A DNA stretch of 38,641 nt, taken from Asterionellopsis glacialis. Taxonomy: Eukaryota > Bacillariophyta > Plagiogrammaphyceae > Rhaphoneidales > Asterionellopsidaceae. The stretch spans positions 1 through 38,641 of the forward strand of contig WKLE02001802.1 of NCBI GenBank assembly GCA_014885115.2, in the 5' to 3' direction. Positions 12,396 through 21,050 of this stretch are shown here, one piece after another. How positions within the stretch are numbered: position 1 is the stretch's first letter; each line of letters begins with the position of its first letter. A program made the translations under genes and the position numbers. The notes under the pieces were generated by a model. That model was not told where the DNA came from. It searched no databases and saw only the letters and a list, made by a program, of their open reading frames with translations.

Positions 12396-12403
12396 TGACG
12401 TCA
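12396..12403. promoter_or_regulatory. CRE-like TGACGTCA
   Basis: A perfect bZIP/CRE palindrome 237 nt upstream of the acyl-CoA synthetase ATG. In Phaeodactylum, related TGACGT/ACGTCA boxes act as CO2/cAMP-responsive elements. Whether this copy works is not known. Confidence 0.45.
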
Positions 12404-12639
12404 TGAACTGTCGCCTCCCCCCTGGACTTGCTTGCTCGCTCCCTGGGTTTCGAAAGATAGCGAGTAGCGACAGCTCCTCCTGGAGAGAGAAAAAAACTAC
12501 ACATTCGAGAAAAAGCGAACTCTGAGAAAAAAATCCTGTTCTGTACTGTAACTTCCTTTTCTTTTCTTGATGTTTTTGTTGACACGACCATCACACAACA
12601 CACGATTATCTCATTTTGCAATAAACAATTTTTTTCAAC

Positions 12640-14337
12640 ATGACTTTCTTGAATCTTGGCACGATCCTCCACACCGCTGCTCGCAAGCATCCCAACAAGG
12701 TAGCTCTACAAGTTGGCGGAACAAATAATGTTGGCATCTCATTTGTACAACTTGATGGAATGGCGAAGCAGTTCGCTGGGATGCTTGACATGATGGGCGT
12801 AAAAAACGGTGCCCATATTGCTTTGATGCTACCAAATGTTCCGCAGTTTGCAATAGCTTATTATGGTACTCTTTATCGTGGATCTGTCGTTGTTCCAATG
12901 AATGTACTCTTTAAGACAGATGAGATCGAGTACCACCTTGATGATTCTGATGCGGAAGTATTGGTTGTTTGGGAAAACTTTCGTTTGTATGCTCAGGCTG
13001 GATTTGAAAGAGCTAAAAAATGCAAACACCTCATTGTAGTCTCGCAAGATACACACAATATTGAAGACTTTGAAGCTACCGATGCAGGGGAACTCAACTT
13101 TAATCTCCTCATGAAACGAACCAAATCACCTCGTGATGAACTTGCATTGACAAACCCGAACGATACCGCAGTCATTTTGTACACATCAGGAACAACTGGG
13201 AAACCGAAAGGTGCTGAATTAACTCATTTCAACTTATTTCAGAATGCACAGTATACCGCAACAAGACTTGTTTCACTACGGGCAGACGACGTTTTACTTG
13301 CAGTCCTACCCTTGTTTCACAGCTTTGGCCAGACTGTGGTTCTGAACGCTGGAATTATGACAGGTTGCACAATTATTTTACAACCACGTTTCGATGCAAT
13401 GGTTACCCTAAAACTTATGGAAGAACATAAGGTATCATGCTTTGCCGGAGTTCCTACCATGTACACGGCAATGCTTCATCATCCAAAGGCTTCTTCGTTT
13501 GATCTGAGTTCCTTACGTTTCTGTATCGCTGGTGGGAGTTCGCTTCCTTCTGAAGTAATGACGGAATTTGATGCAAAATACAATGTTAATATTCTGGAAG
13601 GGTATGGTCTCTCTGAAACATCTCCAGTGGCAAGCTTCAATGTTCCTGATCGTCCAAAAAAGGCTGGATCCATTGGTGTTCCTATTGACGATTGTGAGAT
13701 GAAACTAGTTGATAAAAACAAATGCACCGTAAGAAAGGTAGGAGTTGCCGGAGAGATCTATATCAAAGGATTAAATGTTATGAAGGGCTATTACAAAGCA
13801 CCCGAGGCTACCAAAGCTGCTATTGACGAGAAAGGTTGGTTTGCTACAGGCGACATTGCAACCTACGACGAGAACGGTTACTTCACTATCGTAGATAGGA
13901 AGAAAGATATTGTTATCAGAGGTGGTTACAATATATATTCCCGGGAAGTAGAGGAAGTGCTGTACAGGGTAAGTGTGATCGGAGCATCCAAAACATTTGA
14001 CGTTCATGATGTGGCACCTATACATGCCCAATGCGATAAACTCACTGTGTCATTTTAAATTCATGGTTGTCATTTGCGTTAGCACCCTTCTGTTGCGGAA
14101 GCAGCTGTAATTGGAGTTCCAGATCCAAAGTTAGGTGAAGAAGTGAAAGCAATTGTTTCTCTCAAACCCGGCCACACAGCAAGAATTTCCGATATTATTG
14201 ATTTCTGTAAGAAACATTTGGCTGCGTACAAATACCCCCGACAAATTCAGATTGTTGGAGCTCTCCCAAAGGGCCCAACAGGCAAAATTCTCAAACGAGA
14301 CTTACGCAACAAAAAATCTAATGAGGTAGAGCAGTAA
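12640..14337 (+). CDS. Acyl-CoA synthetase (AMP-forming, ANL superfamily), two exons
   Basis: Exons are 12640..13968 and 14083..14337. The 114-nt intron has GTAAGT and TTAG borders in phase 0. Product is 527 residues, a full-length ANL enzyme. These activate carboxylic acids to acyl-AMP and then acyl-CoA. The P-loop motif YTSGTTGKPKG lies at 181-191, GYGLSETSP near 326, the hinge/Asp motif TGDIATYDENGYFTIVDRKK near 406, and the C-terminal catalytic lysine in PKGPTGKILKRD is about Lys511. The splice joins EEVLYR to HPSVAEAAVIGVP, rebuilding the C-terminal domain. The overall sequence recalls bacterial-type long- or medium-chain fatty acid CoA ligases and 4-coumarate-CoA-ligase relatives; substrate cannot be told. 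No clear N-terminal targeting peptide and no SKL-type peroxisomal tail is seen (it ends NEVEQ), so a cytosolic enzyme is likely. Confidence 0.92.
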
Positions 14338-14779
14338 TCGGTGTCCACAGCACGAAAGATTTGATGAAAGAAAGGGAAATCATTACATAATGCAATTGAA
14401 GACTTCGAATATATTATGAAGGTGCAATATTTAGTTCATATTTGATATTTAATTTGCTGTACATTTTAGAGGAAATGATAGCTTATGGTTTACAGTAGAT
14501 TCCAATAAGTAAAAAGTCAACAAAAAGTGAAACCAAGCAGATGGCGTGATGTTGGTTATCTTTCCCGTGCTACCTTTTGAAAGCTCGACAGACAATACAG
14601 TGACACGATCAATCTTGGGTCTTCTGTGACTTACTGCTAAAGTTTTACGTTGAAAATATTACCAAAGGAAATGTTGAAAAGTCAANNNNNNNNNNNNNNN
14701 NNNNNNNNNNNNNNNNNNNNNNNNNNNNNNTCGTAAAAATCTAACAGATGGTTGTTTAAAATTGGTTATTGTAAAAAAG
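14338..14779. other. Convergent intergenic region with assembly gap
   Basis: AT-rich spacer between convergent stops of the acyl-CoA synthetase and the PhoD-lectin gene. It includes a TACAGTA heptamer at 14491-14497 and the N gap. Nothing else is recognised. Confidence 0.5.
14686..14730. other. Assembly gap (45 N)
   Basis: A run of 45 unresolved bases, 49 nt downstream of the stop of the PhoD-lectin gene. It probably does not interrupt any coding sequence. Confidence 0.99.
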
Positions 14780-17617
14780 TTATGCTTGAAGTTGACTTAA
14801 GCGAATTGTTTCTGTGCAACGAGATTCCTTTATTCGGTCGGTGCCTTCAATGCTGCTGCATATGAGGGTTGGATCGTTGGACCATGTTGTTTCTAAATCT
14901 CTAGTATCTGCCCCATAAAAATAGGCAGTGATCTCGGGATCATCCAATTTAGTATTTACATGCACCATAGCATAGGGCCGCATCCAATTGTCCCTTGCGA
15001 TTCCAGACGAAGTAATTTGTTTCACAGGGTATGGCCAGTTACCGTTCCTCTGTTCCTTATATTCGTTTCTATGAATATCTCCTGCATTAAAGAGTACACC
15101 AGAAATTCGGTTAGCCTTGACGACTCTACCAATATCGTCAAGGTCATCTCCAAATCCTGCTTCCATAATATCGCAACCAGCGACAATAATCTTGAATGGC
15201 GCATTCGAATTCTTCAGCTGGTCATACAACCATTGCTTCTGGTTTTCACCAAACTGTGTTCTGTCATTTTTCCATCGATACCAACGATTGTCCATAACGA
15301 TAAAGTGAACATCTCCCCAGTAGTACGAGTAAAACGTTCCCGTTATTTGTGGAGTTCCTGCTCCTGGATTAGCCCAAACATCCTTAAAGGCTTTCAGCGA
15401 GTTTTCTTTACCACTTTGGTTTCTTTCCGCGTTGTTGCTTCCATATTCATGATCGTCCCAAGCAGAATAGGTGGGTACATTACTAATGACTCTGGCAAAG
15501 TGTTTTTCCTTTCGCTGTTGCATATTCCGATACCAAACACGGTCATATATGACTGTGCGAGATCCGGAAGTCCAGTCTTGTTCCGTAAGATAAATGGTAT
15601 CCCCAGCTAGCATAGCAAAATCAGGTTGTTTCCAAAGTGTGGAGTCCCACACTGGTTGAACTGGGTATCCCTTGTGCGATAAGACATTGATACATGATGT
15701 AAGCAAATACTGAAATTCGGTAGGCGCACGAGAGGGCGCTGTTTTGAATTGGCCTTGAGCAACCTTTTTGCCATCGACGGTAATATCATATGTGTACCTT
15801 GTAGAAGCAACGAGTCCATTGATATAGGCAAGAGCTGACCTGTTATTGTTGGAACGAGGGGGCATATTGATTGTTTTGCTTGTGTTACTTCCATCACGCT
15901 TGTATGTGAGCCTCATGGTCTTTCCTTGACCCTGAAAAGCCCAAATCCTCGTCGAAACGTCTGTAGTGTGACCAACAAGAGGCCCTGATTCAATGCCAGA
16001 ATCAAAGAATGGAGGAAGAGGACCAGGTGGTGGAGGTGGAGGAGGTGCAATTGGTCCATCTAGAGAACTCCATACTTTCGGTCCCGGGTTTGTTGAGGTT
16101 CCTCGGTAAATCTCCAATGCTACCTTGGCTGAATCAACCACCAAATAATAGTCGCCATGAATAGGTGTGTGACTATTACTTGCCCAGACAACTTGCTCTT
16201 GAGCATTCAAGGTCACCATATTACCATCTCCTTGGAGCATCGTTCTGTGATATCCCTCGGTGTCATCAACACTACTTGACCATTTTTCTTCTCCTCCTTT
16301 GTATAGCACAATGTTTCCATTTGGCTGTTGAACGAAAGATCCTCCATTGAAATATATAGGATCGTCACTTTCAATGCTTTCATCCTTTTCTAAAATTAAC
16401 TTTACATCACCTTCTTCCATAGGTGCAGGTGAGGGCTTAGGTGATGGTGCGGGGCTTTCTGGCATAAATGGAGTCAATTCGATAGTTTCTTCCCATACCG
16501 TATCATCTGGATTGGATAATGATCCATGGATAATGGCAAGCTTATCTTCACCATTGGAATCATCATCCTTTACAACTACCAAAAAGAAGTTGCCATAGTA
16601 ACCTCCCTCCATGACACTATTCGAATCCCATACATCTTTCCCATCTCCATCATAAGTGACAAGATTACCATCGCCTTGGAGTATCGAATAGTAATTATAA
16701 TCTTCCAAAATATCGTCAACTGAACTTGACCAAACCTCTCGAGGAGATCCCTCTCGCTGGTATTGTCGAAGTACCAAGCGACCACTTGCTTCTTGAGTTA
16801 AAAATCCTCCATCAAATTCCACACTTTCACCAACTCCAAGTACAGTATCAGTTTTCATCAGTTCATCAAAAGTCAAGTCCTTGTTTAATTCTTCACCCAA
16901 GAGTTCGTCTAATGTGCCTGATTTCCATAAAGTTTCGGCAGGTTCCAATTCATTTCCTCGAATAATTTCTAATTCTGCATCATTTGTATTGATGGCAAAG
17001 AAACAACTTCCTTTCAGACCGTCGGCGGTATGGCTATCAGTTGCCCAAACAACTTTCCGGTTTGGTGCACGGGTCACCAAGTTACCATCCTTTTGAAGGA
17101 CGGTAAAATAACTTTGACGTGGAAGACGAACTCCACTTGCCCATAAAGGCCTACCATTTTGGTATACAACAAGATTACCATCCGTTTGTTGGGTAATGTA
17201 TACACGATCACGATAGGAACCAAATTCAAATTTATCGCCAGCACGGATCGTTTCGTCATTGACCAAGAGAACTTCCAAACCATTTGCTAATGCTTGGAGG
17301 TCACGACGAGAGTGTTGTTTCTCATTATCGGGATGATGGAGTACACGGTGTTGACGAGTCGTCAAGTCATCACCGTGTAACTTCTTGGAGGACATTGAGG
17401 CTGCACGGTCGGTAAGAAATGACGAGTTCGAGCTTGCAATAGCTGCAAATGAACAAAGAAGAAAGCATGCTGTCACACATTTGCTTCCAAAACCATACAA
17501 AGATCTTTTCTCAGACTGGTCATGGAGGTGTTGCTGCTGAGATAGTTCCAAGTCATCAGCATTGACAACATTTCCCATGTCAATCTCTCTTGGTGTTGCT
17601 GGCGGTAGATGCACCAT
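14780..17617 (-). CDS. Membrane-anchored triple bulb-lectin PhoD-like phosphatase
   Basis: A single-exon gene of 945 residues. The open frame reaches a TTG at 17659, but the first ATG is 17617. A hydrophobic segment at about 45-63 follows a short N-terminus, giving a type II anchor or signal. Three bulb-type lectin repeats lie at about 112-234, 250-375 and 403-518; QTDGNLVVY and QGDGNLVTY keep the full mannose motif QxDxNxVxY. A Pro-rich linker (about 524-537) leads to a PhoD-like domain from about 540, with SGPLVGHTTDVSTRIWA at its N-terminal subdomain and metallophosphatase motifs AGDTIYL (about 671), WDDHEYGSNN (about 720) and NAGDIHRNEY (about 845). PhoD enzymes are Ca/Fe-dependent alkaline phosphatases or phosphodiesterases used for phosphate scavenging. 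The lectin part is collinear with that of the GH99 gene. A mannose-docked ectophosphatase is inferred. Confidence 0.88.
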   Translation of the reverse strand: MVHLPPATPREIDMGNVVNADDLELSQQQHLHDQSEKRSLYGFGSKCVTACFLLCSFAAIASSNSSFLTDRAASMSSKKLHGDDLTTRQHRVLHHPDNEKQHSRRDLQALANGLEVLLVNDETIRAGDKFEFGSYRDRVYITQQTDGNLVVYQNGRPLWASGVRLPRQSYFTVLQKDGNLVTRAPNRKVVWATDSHTADGLKGSCFFAINTNDAELEIIRGNELEPAETLWKSGTLDELLGEELNKDLTFDELMKTDTVLGVGESVEFDGGFLTQEASGRLVLRQYQREGSPREVWSSSVDDILEDYNYYSILQGDGNLVTYDGDGKDVWDSNSVMEGGYYGNFFLVVVKDDDSNGEDKLAIIHGSLSNPDDTVWEETIELTPFMPESPAPSPKPSPAPMEEGDVKLILEKDESIESDDPIYFNGGSFVQQPNGNIVLYKGGEEKWSSSVDDTEGYHRTMLQGDGNMVTLNAQEQVVWASNSHTPIHGDYYLVVDSAKVALEIYRGTSTNPGPKVWSSLDGPIAPPPPPPPGPLPPFFDSGIESGPLVGHTTDVSTRIWAFQGQGKTMRLTYKRDGSNTSKTINMPPRSNNNRSALAYINGLVASTRYTYDITVDGKKVAQGQFKTAPSRAPTEFQYLLTSCINVLSHKGYPVQPVWDSTLWKQPDFAMLAGDTIYLTEQDWTSGSRTVIYDRVWYRNMQQRKEKHFARVISNVPTYSAWDDHEYGSNNAERNQSGKENSLKAFKDVWANPGAGTPQITGTFYSYYWGDVHFIVMDNRWYRWKNDRTQFGENQKQWLYDQLKNSNAPFKIIVAGCDIMEAGFGDDLDDIGRVVKANRISGVLFNAGDIHRNEYKEQRNGNWPYPVKQITSSGIARDNWMRPYAMVHVNTKLDDPEITAYFYGADTRDLETTWSNDPTLICSSIEGTDRIKESRCTETIRLSQLQA

Positions 17618-18099
17618 GCTTGTATCGATTTTACTTTCTTGACGGGTGAAAAACTGCAATCACGTCCTCTCGATTACAAAAATTATGTCATCCATCGGAT
17701 GGTGCTGCTCTCATTTGTGTTTCCGTGGACAACTCATTGAAATGACTTTCAGTGTCATCCGTACAGTATACTCATTAGGCTTTTGCTTCGTACGTTGATG
17801 ACGGAACAAATTATTTCAAAGTGTACACAGGTGAAATTTGGCTGGTCCGGTGTCGGTGTATGAAATCGGCATAAGGAGGGGAGAATTGGTATTCGATTGG
17901 AACGAGTCTTTTTTTTAATCGGGACGCTTGTCGAACAGAGGAGTTATATTCCATGTTTAATCCATTCCAATGCAGGATTGATTGGCCAAATATGTCCTCG
18001 AATCGTGCTTCTACTGATGACTGAGGAAAGAACGAACAAACGACAGGCATGTTCGTTCATGTGCAACAGTATCTGGATTCTGTCTAGAGAGAGTAGTAT

Positions 18100-18115
18100 A
18101 TTACAGTACTGTAAT
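18100..18115. repeat. 16-bp perfect palindrome ATTACAGTACTGTAAT
   Basis: A perfect inverted repeat of 8+8 bases with no spacer, formed by overlapping TACAGTA (18102-18108) and TACTGTA (18107-18113). It lies upstream of the PhoD-lectin gene. It could be a dimeric transcription factor site; this is inference. Confidence 0.6.
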
Positions 18116-18237
18116 TATTTTCTGTCGTACTCATGCACTATTTTGTCGTAGAGGATGGACATACTCCAGATTGTTCCAAGACCCAACAGGTCACGAAGTC
18201 ACAGAGGAGTGTGTGTGTGTCCTTCGCTCGTTAGGCC

Positions 18238-18247
18238 TACCAGGTAC
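18238..18247. promoter_or_regulatory. TACCAGGTAC palindromic motif
   Basis: Exact TACCWGGTA copy just beyond the tentative 3' end of the doubtful small gene. Same motif family as 12048, 18843, 29770, 29803 and 34368. Confidence 0.35.
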
Positions 18248-18259
18248 ACTTATTGCCTC

Positions 18260-18719
18260 TCACCTACCGAAGAGCCGAGCAAGCAACAAAGGCCGAAGGC
18301 ACCCGACGACGGGAGTTCGCAGCTCTTTAACCAACAAGCCTGCATCGCCATCGCTGGGGGGAGAGAGGGCGCACGATACGAAGCACTTCGTCTGCGAGGC
18401 CTGAAACTAGAACAAAGACAATTAGTTATAGATTTGCATTTTTTAAAGATCATAAATTTAATTTACATTATATTCGATATGTCGTGCATATCACCTAGTA
18501 CCACAAGGATCCAGAAAAACGTACTTGTTCGATTTCATATGTAATATCTTTCATCTTAATAGCAGAAGCCGCACCAGAGTTGTGTTCTTGCTGAGACGTA
18601 TCTTGGACTGCTGCTTCTTGATTTGAAATCAACTGCTGGTTGGCAATTCCTCTTGTTATTTGACAATGACAAACTTTGATTTTCTTAGTGGGAGGTTCGT
18701 GTTTACTAGTAGAAAGCAT
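18260..18719 (-). CDS. Possible small two-exon protein of unknown function
   Basis: Tentative model: exon 1 is 18719..18525, starting with ATG and running 65 codons to a GTACGT donor, and exon 2 is 18400..18260 after a pyrimidine-rich TTTCAG acceptor, for 111 residues. Exon 1 encodes a polar Gln/Lys-rich peptide with a basic PPTKKIK patch (nuclear-signal-like) and ends KMKDITYEIEQ. Exon 2 encodes ASQTKCFV and later GDAGLLVKELRTPVVG. No family is recognised. The acceptor could also be 5 nt earlier at TTCTAG, which changes the frame, and a third exon cannot be excluded. The gene would be divergent from neuroguidin. It may be spurious. Confidence 0.25.
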
Positions 18720-19257
18720 CTTTGATTGGACTCTCGCAAACCCGCTCTTGGGTCTCTCTGGTCGACGTTGTCGTGTGACAGATAAACATCATGATGTTCT
18801 TCGGGTTCATGCGGGAAAGGTATCTTTGTGCCGTAGGCTTTGTACCAGGTAAATGGTTTTTGGGGTGCAGATAATACTATTTCTATCCCTATACAATATA
18901 ATAATTATTTTATTGTATGAGTGCGTACAGACAGACAGTACAGGTTGCTACCCACTTGTCTAATCTCGCAGTTCGCGCAGTACAGTACGATCATTCCCCA
19001 GTCAACTGGCGGCTCTGCCTCCACAACCACTCGAAATAATTCCACACCGCCATGTGCCAAGGCGACAGAAAACCCCAAACTGAAGAACAAAAAAAGTCGT
19101 CCTCGCGGTTTGGGTGCTACGAGACAGAGACCAGAGAACAACCAAGTCGAGCATTTCTTGTTGCACAGAGGAGGGTTTGACTTGACAAGATAGATTGTAA
19201 CGACGACAGCTGCTCATCCTGTCGTTACAACTCTAAAAACAATTATACACAGCAACC
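18720..19257. other. Upstream region of neuroguidin gene
   Basis: About 540 nt without a supported gene. It contains TACCAGGTA at 18843-18851 and TACAGTA at 18981-18987. If the small minus-strand gene is real, this is a shared divergent promoter. Confidence 0.45.
18843..18851. promoter_or_regulatory. TACCAGGTA palindromic motif
   Basis: Exact TACCWGGTA copy about 410 nt upstream of the neuroguidin ATG. Function inferred only from recurrence in intergenic DNA. Confidence 0.4.
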
Positions 19258-20502
19258 ATGACCGAAAAGGGAAAAGGTGGTGGTGACACGATCAAGTCAA
19301 GTATCAATGATACATTACGAAAGATAGAATCATCCTTACTTCCTGCAATTGAGGATCATGTCAAGAATGATGAATTCAATGCAACCAGAGATGGTTTAGA
19401 TTTTCTTGATACCAAAAATAGTATGATGTTGTCCTATTTGATTGATTTGACGTATCGTTTGCGTCATGACATTCAAAATAAAAAGAAGAAGGATACCGCT
19501 CAAGCAATTCCTGAAAATTCGTGGCAACGCTTGACAGAAATGTCGACTGCTCTAGATAAAACAAGACCACTTGAAAAGAAAATGAGATATCAACTCGACA
19601 AACTACTGACAGCTACAACGGGAACAACATTTGCCTCAGGAGGTGGTGATAGTGGTCCTGGTCCTGATGCAACGGACGATCCATTACAATATCGTCCTAA
19701 TCCAAAAGCACTTAAATCATCCGATATGAATGACGAGGATATTTCTGAAGAAGAAAGTGGTGATGAAGAAGGATCTAAAAGCGAGGATCTTTCTGAAGAT
19801 GGGGATAGTGTGGACAATAGTGACCAAGCAGAAGATGAGGACGATGACGATTTGGTGGCTGCCAAGGCAACAATGGCAAGGGTACGAGGTTCCAAGGGAG
19901 CCAATAGTCACGAGGACGATGAACAAGACAATGATGGTATTTACCGTGCACCCCGAATGGCATCTGTACCATTCCCCTCAGACACACAGGCAAGTGAAGA
20001 ACGTGCCAAGCGTAAGGAACGACGACTCAATACATCTGAGTTTGTTCAGACTTTACGGTCTCAATATGGGGAAGCACCAGACCAGGAAGACATACACGGA
20101 GGTACAGAATATGGTAAACAACGTGAGGCTGCTCGAAGATTGGCTGAGCGACAAGCAGAACAAACTAAATTTGAAGAAGATGCCATGGTTCGTCTCGTCA
20201 CAAGTCGTAAGGATAAGAAGGAGCAAAAGAGGCTACTACGAGAAGAAGCTAGTAACTTGTCAGCTATTGCAGACCTTGGAAACTTGGTTCGTGGTGTAAG
20301 TACCGCCTTTTCAGAAAACAAAGATGGTAAAGGTGATGAGGGAGAAGATGACTACGGAGACAGAAGAGGAAATCAGTTTGACGAAGTTTCTGGCAAGCCA
20401 AAGAAAGGTAGAGGCAAAAAAGTTACCGGGAAGAACTCACTCCAGACAGCCCTGTATGGGGGAAATGGCGGAGCATCTAACAAAAAGAGAAGAAAAAGGT
20501 GA
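19258..20502 (+). CDS. Neuroguidin / Lcp5-family SSU processome protein
   Basis: A 414-residue single-exon protein of the Sas10/Utp3/C1D family. Lcp5/neuroguidin is a U3 snoRNP-associated small-subunit processome factor needed for 18S rRNA maturation in the nucleolus; the animal form is also linked to eIF4E-dependent translation control. The N-terminal helical Sas10/C1D domain spans about 10-120 and includes RPLEKKMRYQLDKLL (103-117). The family hallmark DPLQYRPNP lies at 141-149. A long acidic Ser/Asp/Glu stretch follows (about 155-225), then the conserved YRAPRMASVPF (about 229) and a basic coiled stretch EEDAMVRLVTSRKDKKEQKR. The C-terminus KKRRKR is a likely nuclear or nucleolar signal. 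Length and motif order fit the family well. The start at the ATG with context aaccATGa is unambiguous. Confidence 0.93.
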   Translation: MTEKGKGGGDTIKSSINDTLRKIESSLLPAIEDHVKNDEFNATRDGLDFLDTKNSMMLSYLIDLTYRLRHDIQNKKKKDTAQAIPENSWQRLTEMSTALDKTRPLEKKMRYQLDKLLTATTGTTFASGGGDSGPGPDATDDPLQYRPNPKALKSSDMNDEDISEEESGDEEGSKSEDLSEDGDSVDNSDQAEDEDDDDLVAAKATMARVRGSKGANSHEDDEQDNDGIYRAPRMASVPFPSDTQASEERAKRKERRLNTSEFVQTLRSQYGEAPDQEDIHGGTEYGKQREAARRLAERQAEQTKFEEDAMVRLVTSRKDKKEQKRLLREEASNLSAIADLGNLVRGVSTAFSENKDGKGDEGEDDYGDRRGNQFDEVSGKPKKGRGKKVTGKNSLQTALYGGNGGASNKKRRKR

Positions 20503-21050
20503 TTCTTTTCTATAAGATCTATAGCATAAAAATCGATCTAATTTAGAGCTCGGTTGGTATAAAGTTGTTTGATTACTCATATCGATTGCGATGACATGAA
20601 GCGTTCTCTTTCTAAAGAGGAGGATGAATCACTCCCTTGCGGTTAATGAGCAAGGCAGCAGACGCAGATCCTGCCATCACAAATCAAAAACATAATACCC
20701 GACCGTCCCTACCGTTGCATCTTAACCACAAAAAATACACCAGCTAAAATACCTGTACAAGAAGCGAACCATTTTTCCGGTTTTCTTTCAATCGCCACTT
20801 ACTTATCACCATACTCGCAATATAACGGCTTTTACCGGATCTCTTTGAATCTGTCTATTGCACCTTAAAGCGCATTCAGAATATGATTCTGCGGTCTAGC
20901 AACGAGAGCGATGCCATCTCCGAATTTTCTTACTGACTGTTACTCGTATAGCCCTACTGTACACTGCACCAATATCGATATAACCCGCATGCACTTTGCA
21001 ATCAAAAAGAGAGGAGCCAGATGCAAGGAGGTACAAAGTAACTTGGCAAG
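20503..21050. other. Intergenic region between neuroguidin and ArfGAP-DENN genes
   Basis: About 550 nt between two plus-strand genes. TACTGTA lies at 20955-20961, about 90 nt upstream of the next ATG. No gene or other structure was recognised. Confidence 0.5.

Larger units (their letters stand above)
11773..12639. other. Divergent promoter region between GH99-lectin and acyl-CoA synthetase genes
   Basis: About 870 nt between divergent start codons. It contains TACCAGGTA at 12048-12056, a related ACCAGGTA at 11856-11863, TACWGTA heptamers at 12242-12248 and 12544-12550, and a perfect CRE palindrome TGACGTCA at 12396-12403, 237 nt before the synthetase ATG. Short frames here lack coding character. 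Confidence 0.55.
17618..18259. other. Intergenic region upstream of the PhoD-lectin gene
   Basis: No gene supported. It holds TACAGTA at 17762-17768, the 16-bp perfect palindrome at 18100-18115, a GT run near 18209-18220 and TACCAGGTA at 18238-18246. These motifs make it a probable promoter region for the minus-strand PhoD-lectin gene. Confidence 0.45.

Noticed and set aside
12319..12690. 123-codon minus-strand frame overlapping the acyl-CoA synthetase start
   Set aside because: No domain; lies over the promoter and first codons of a well-supported gene.
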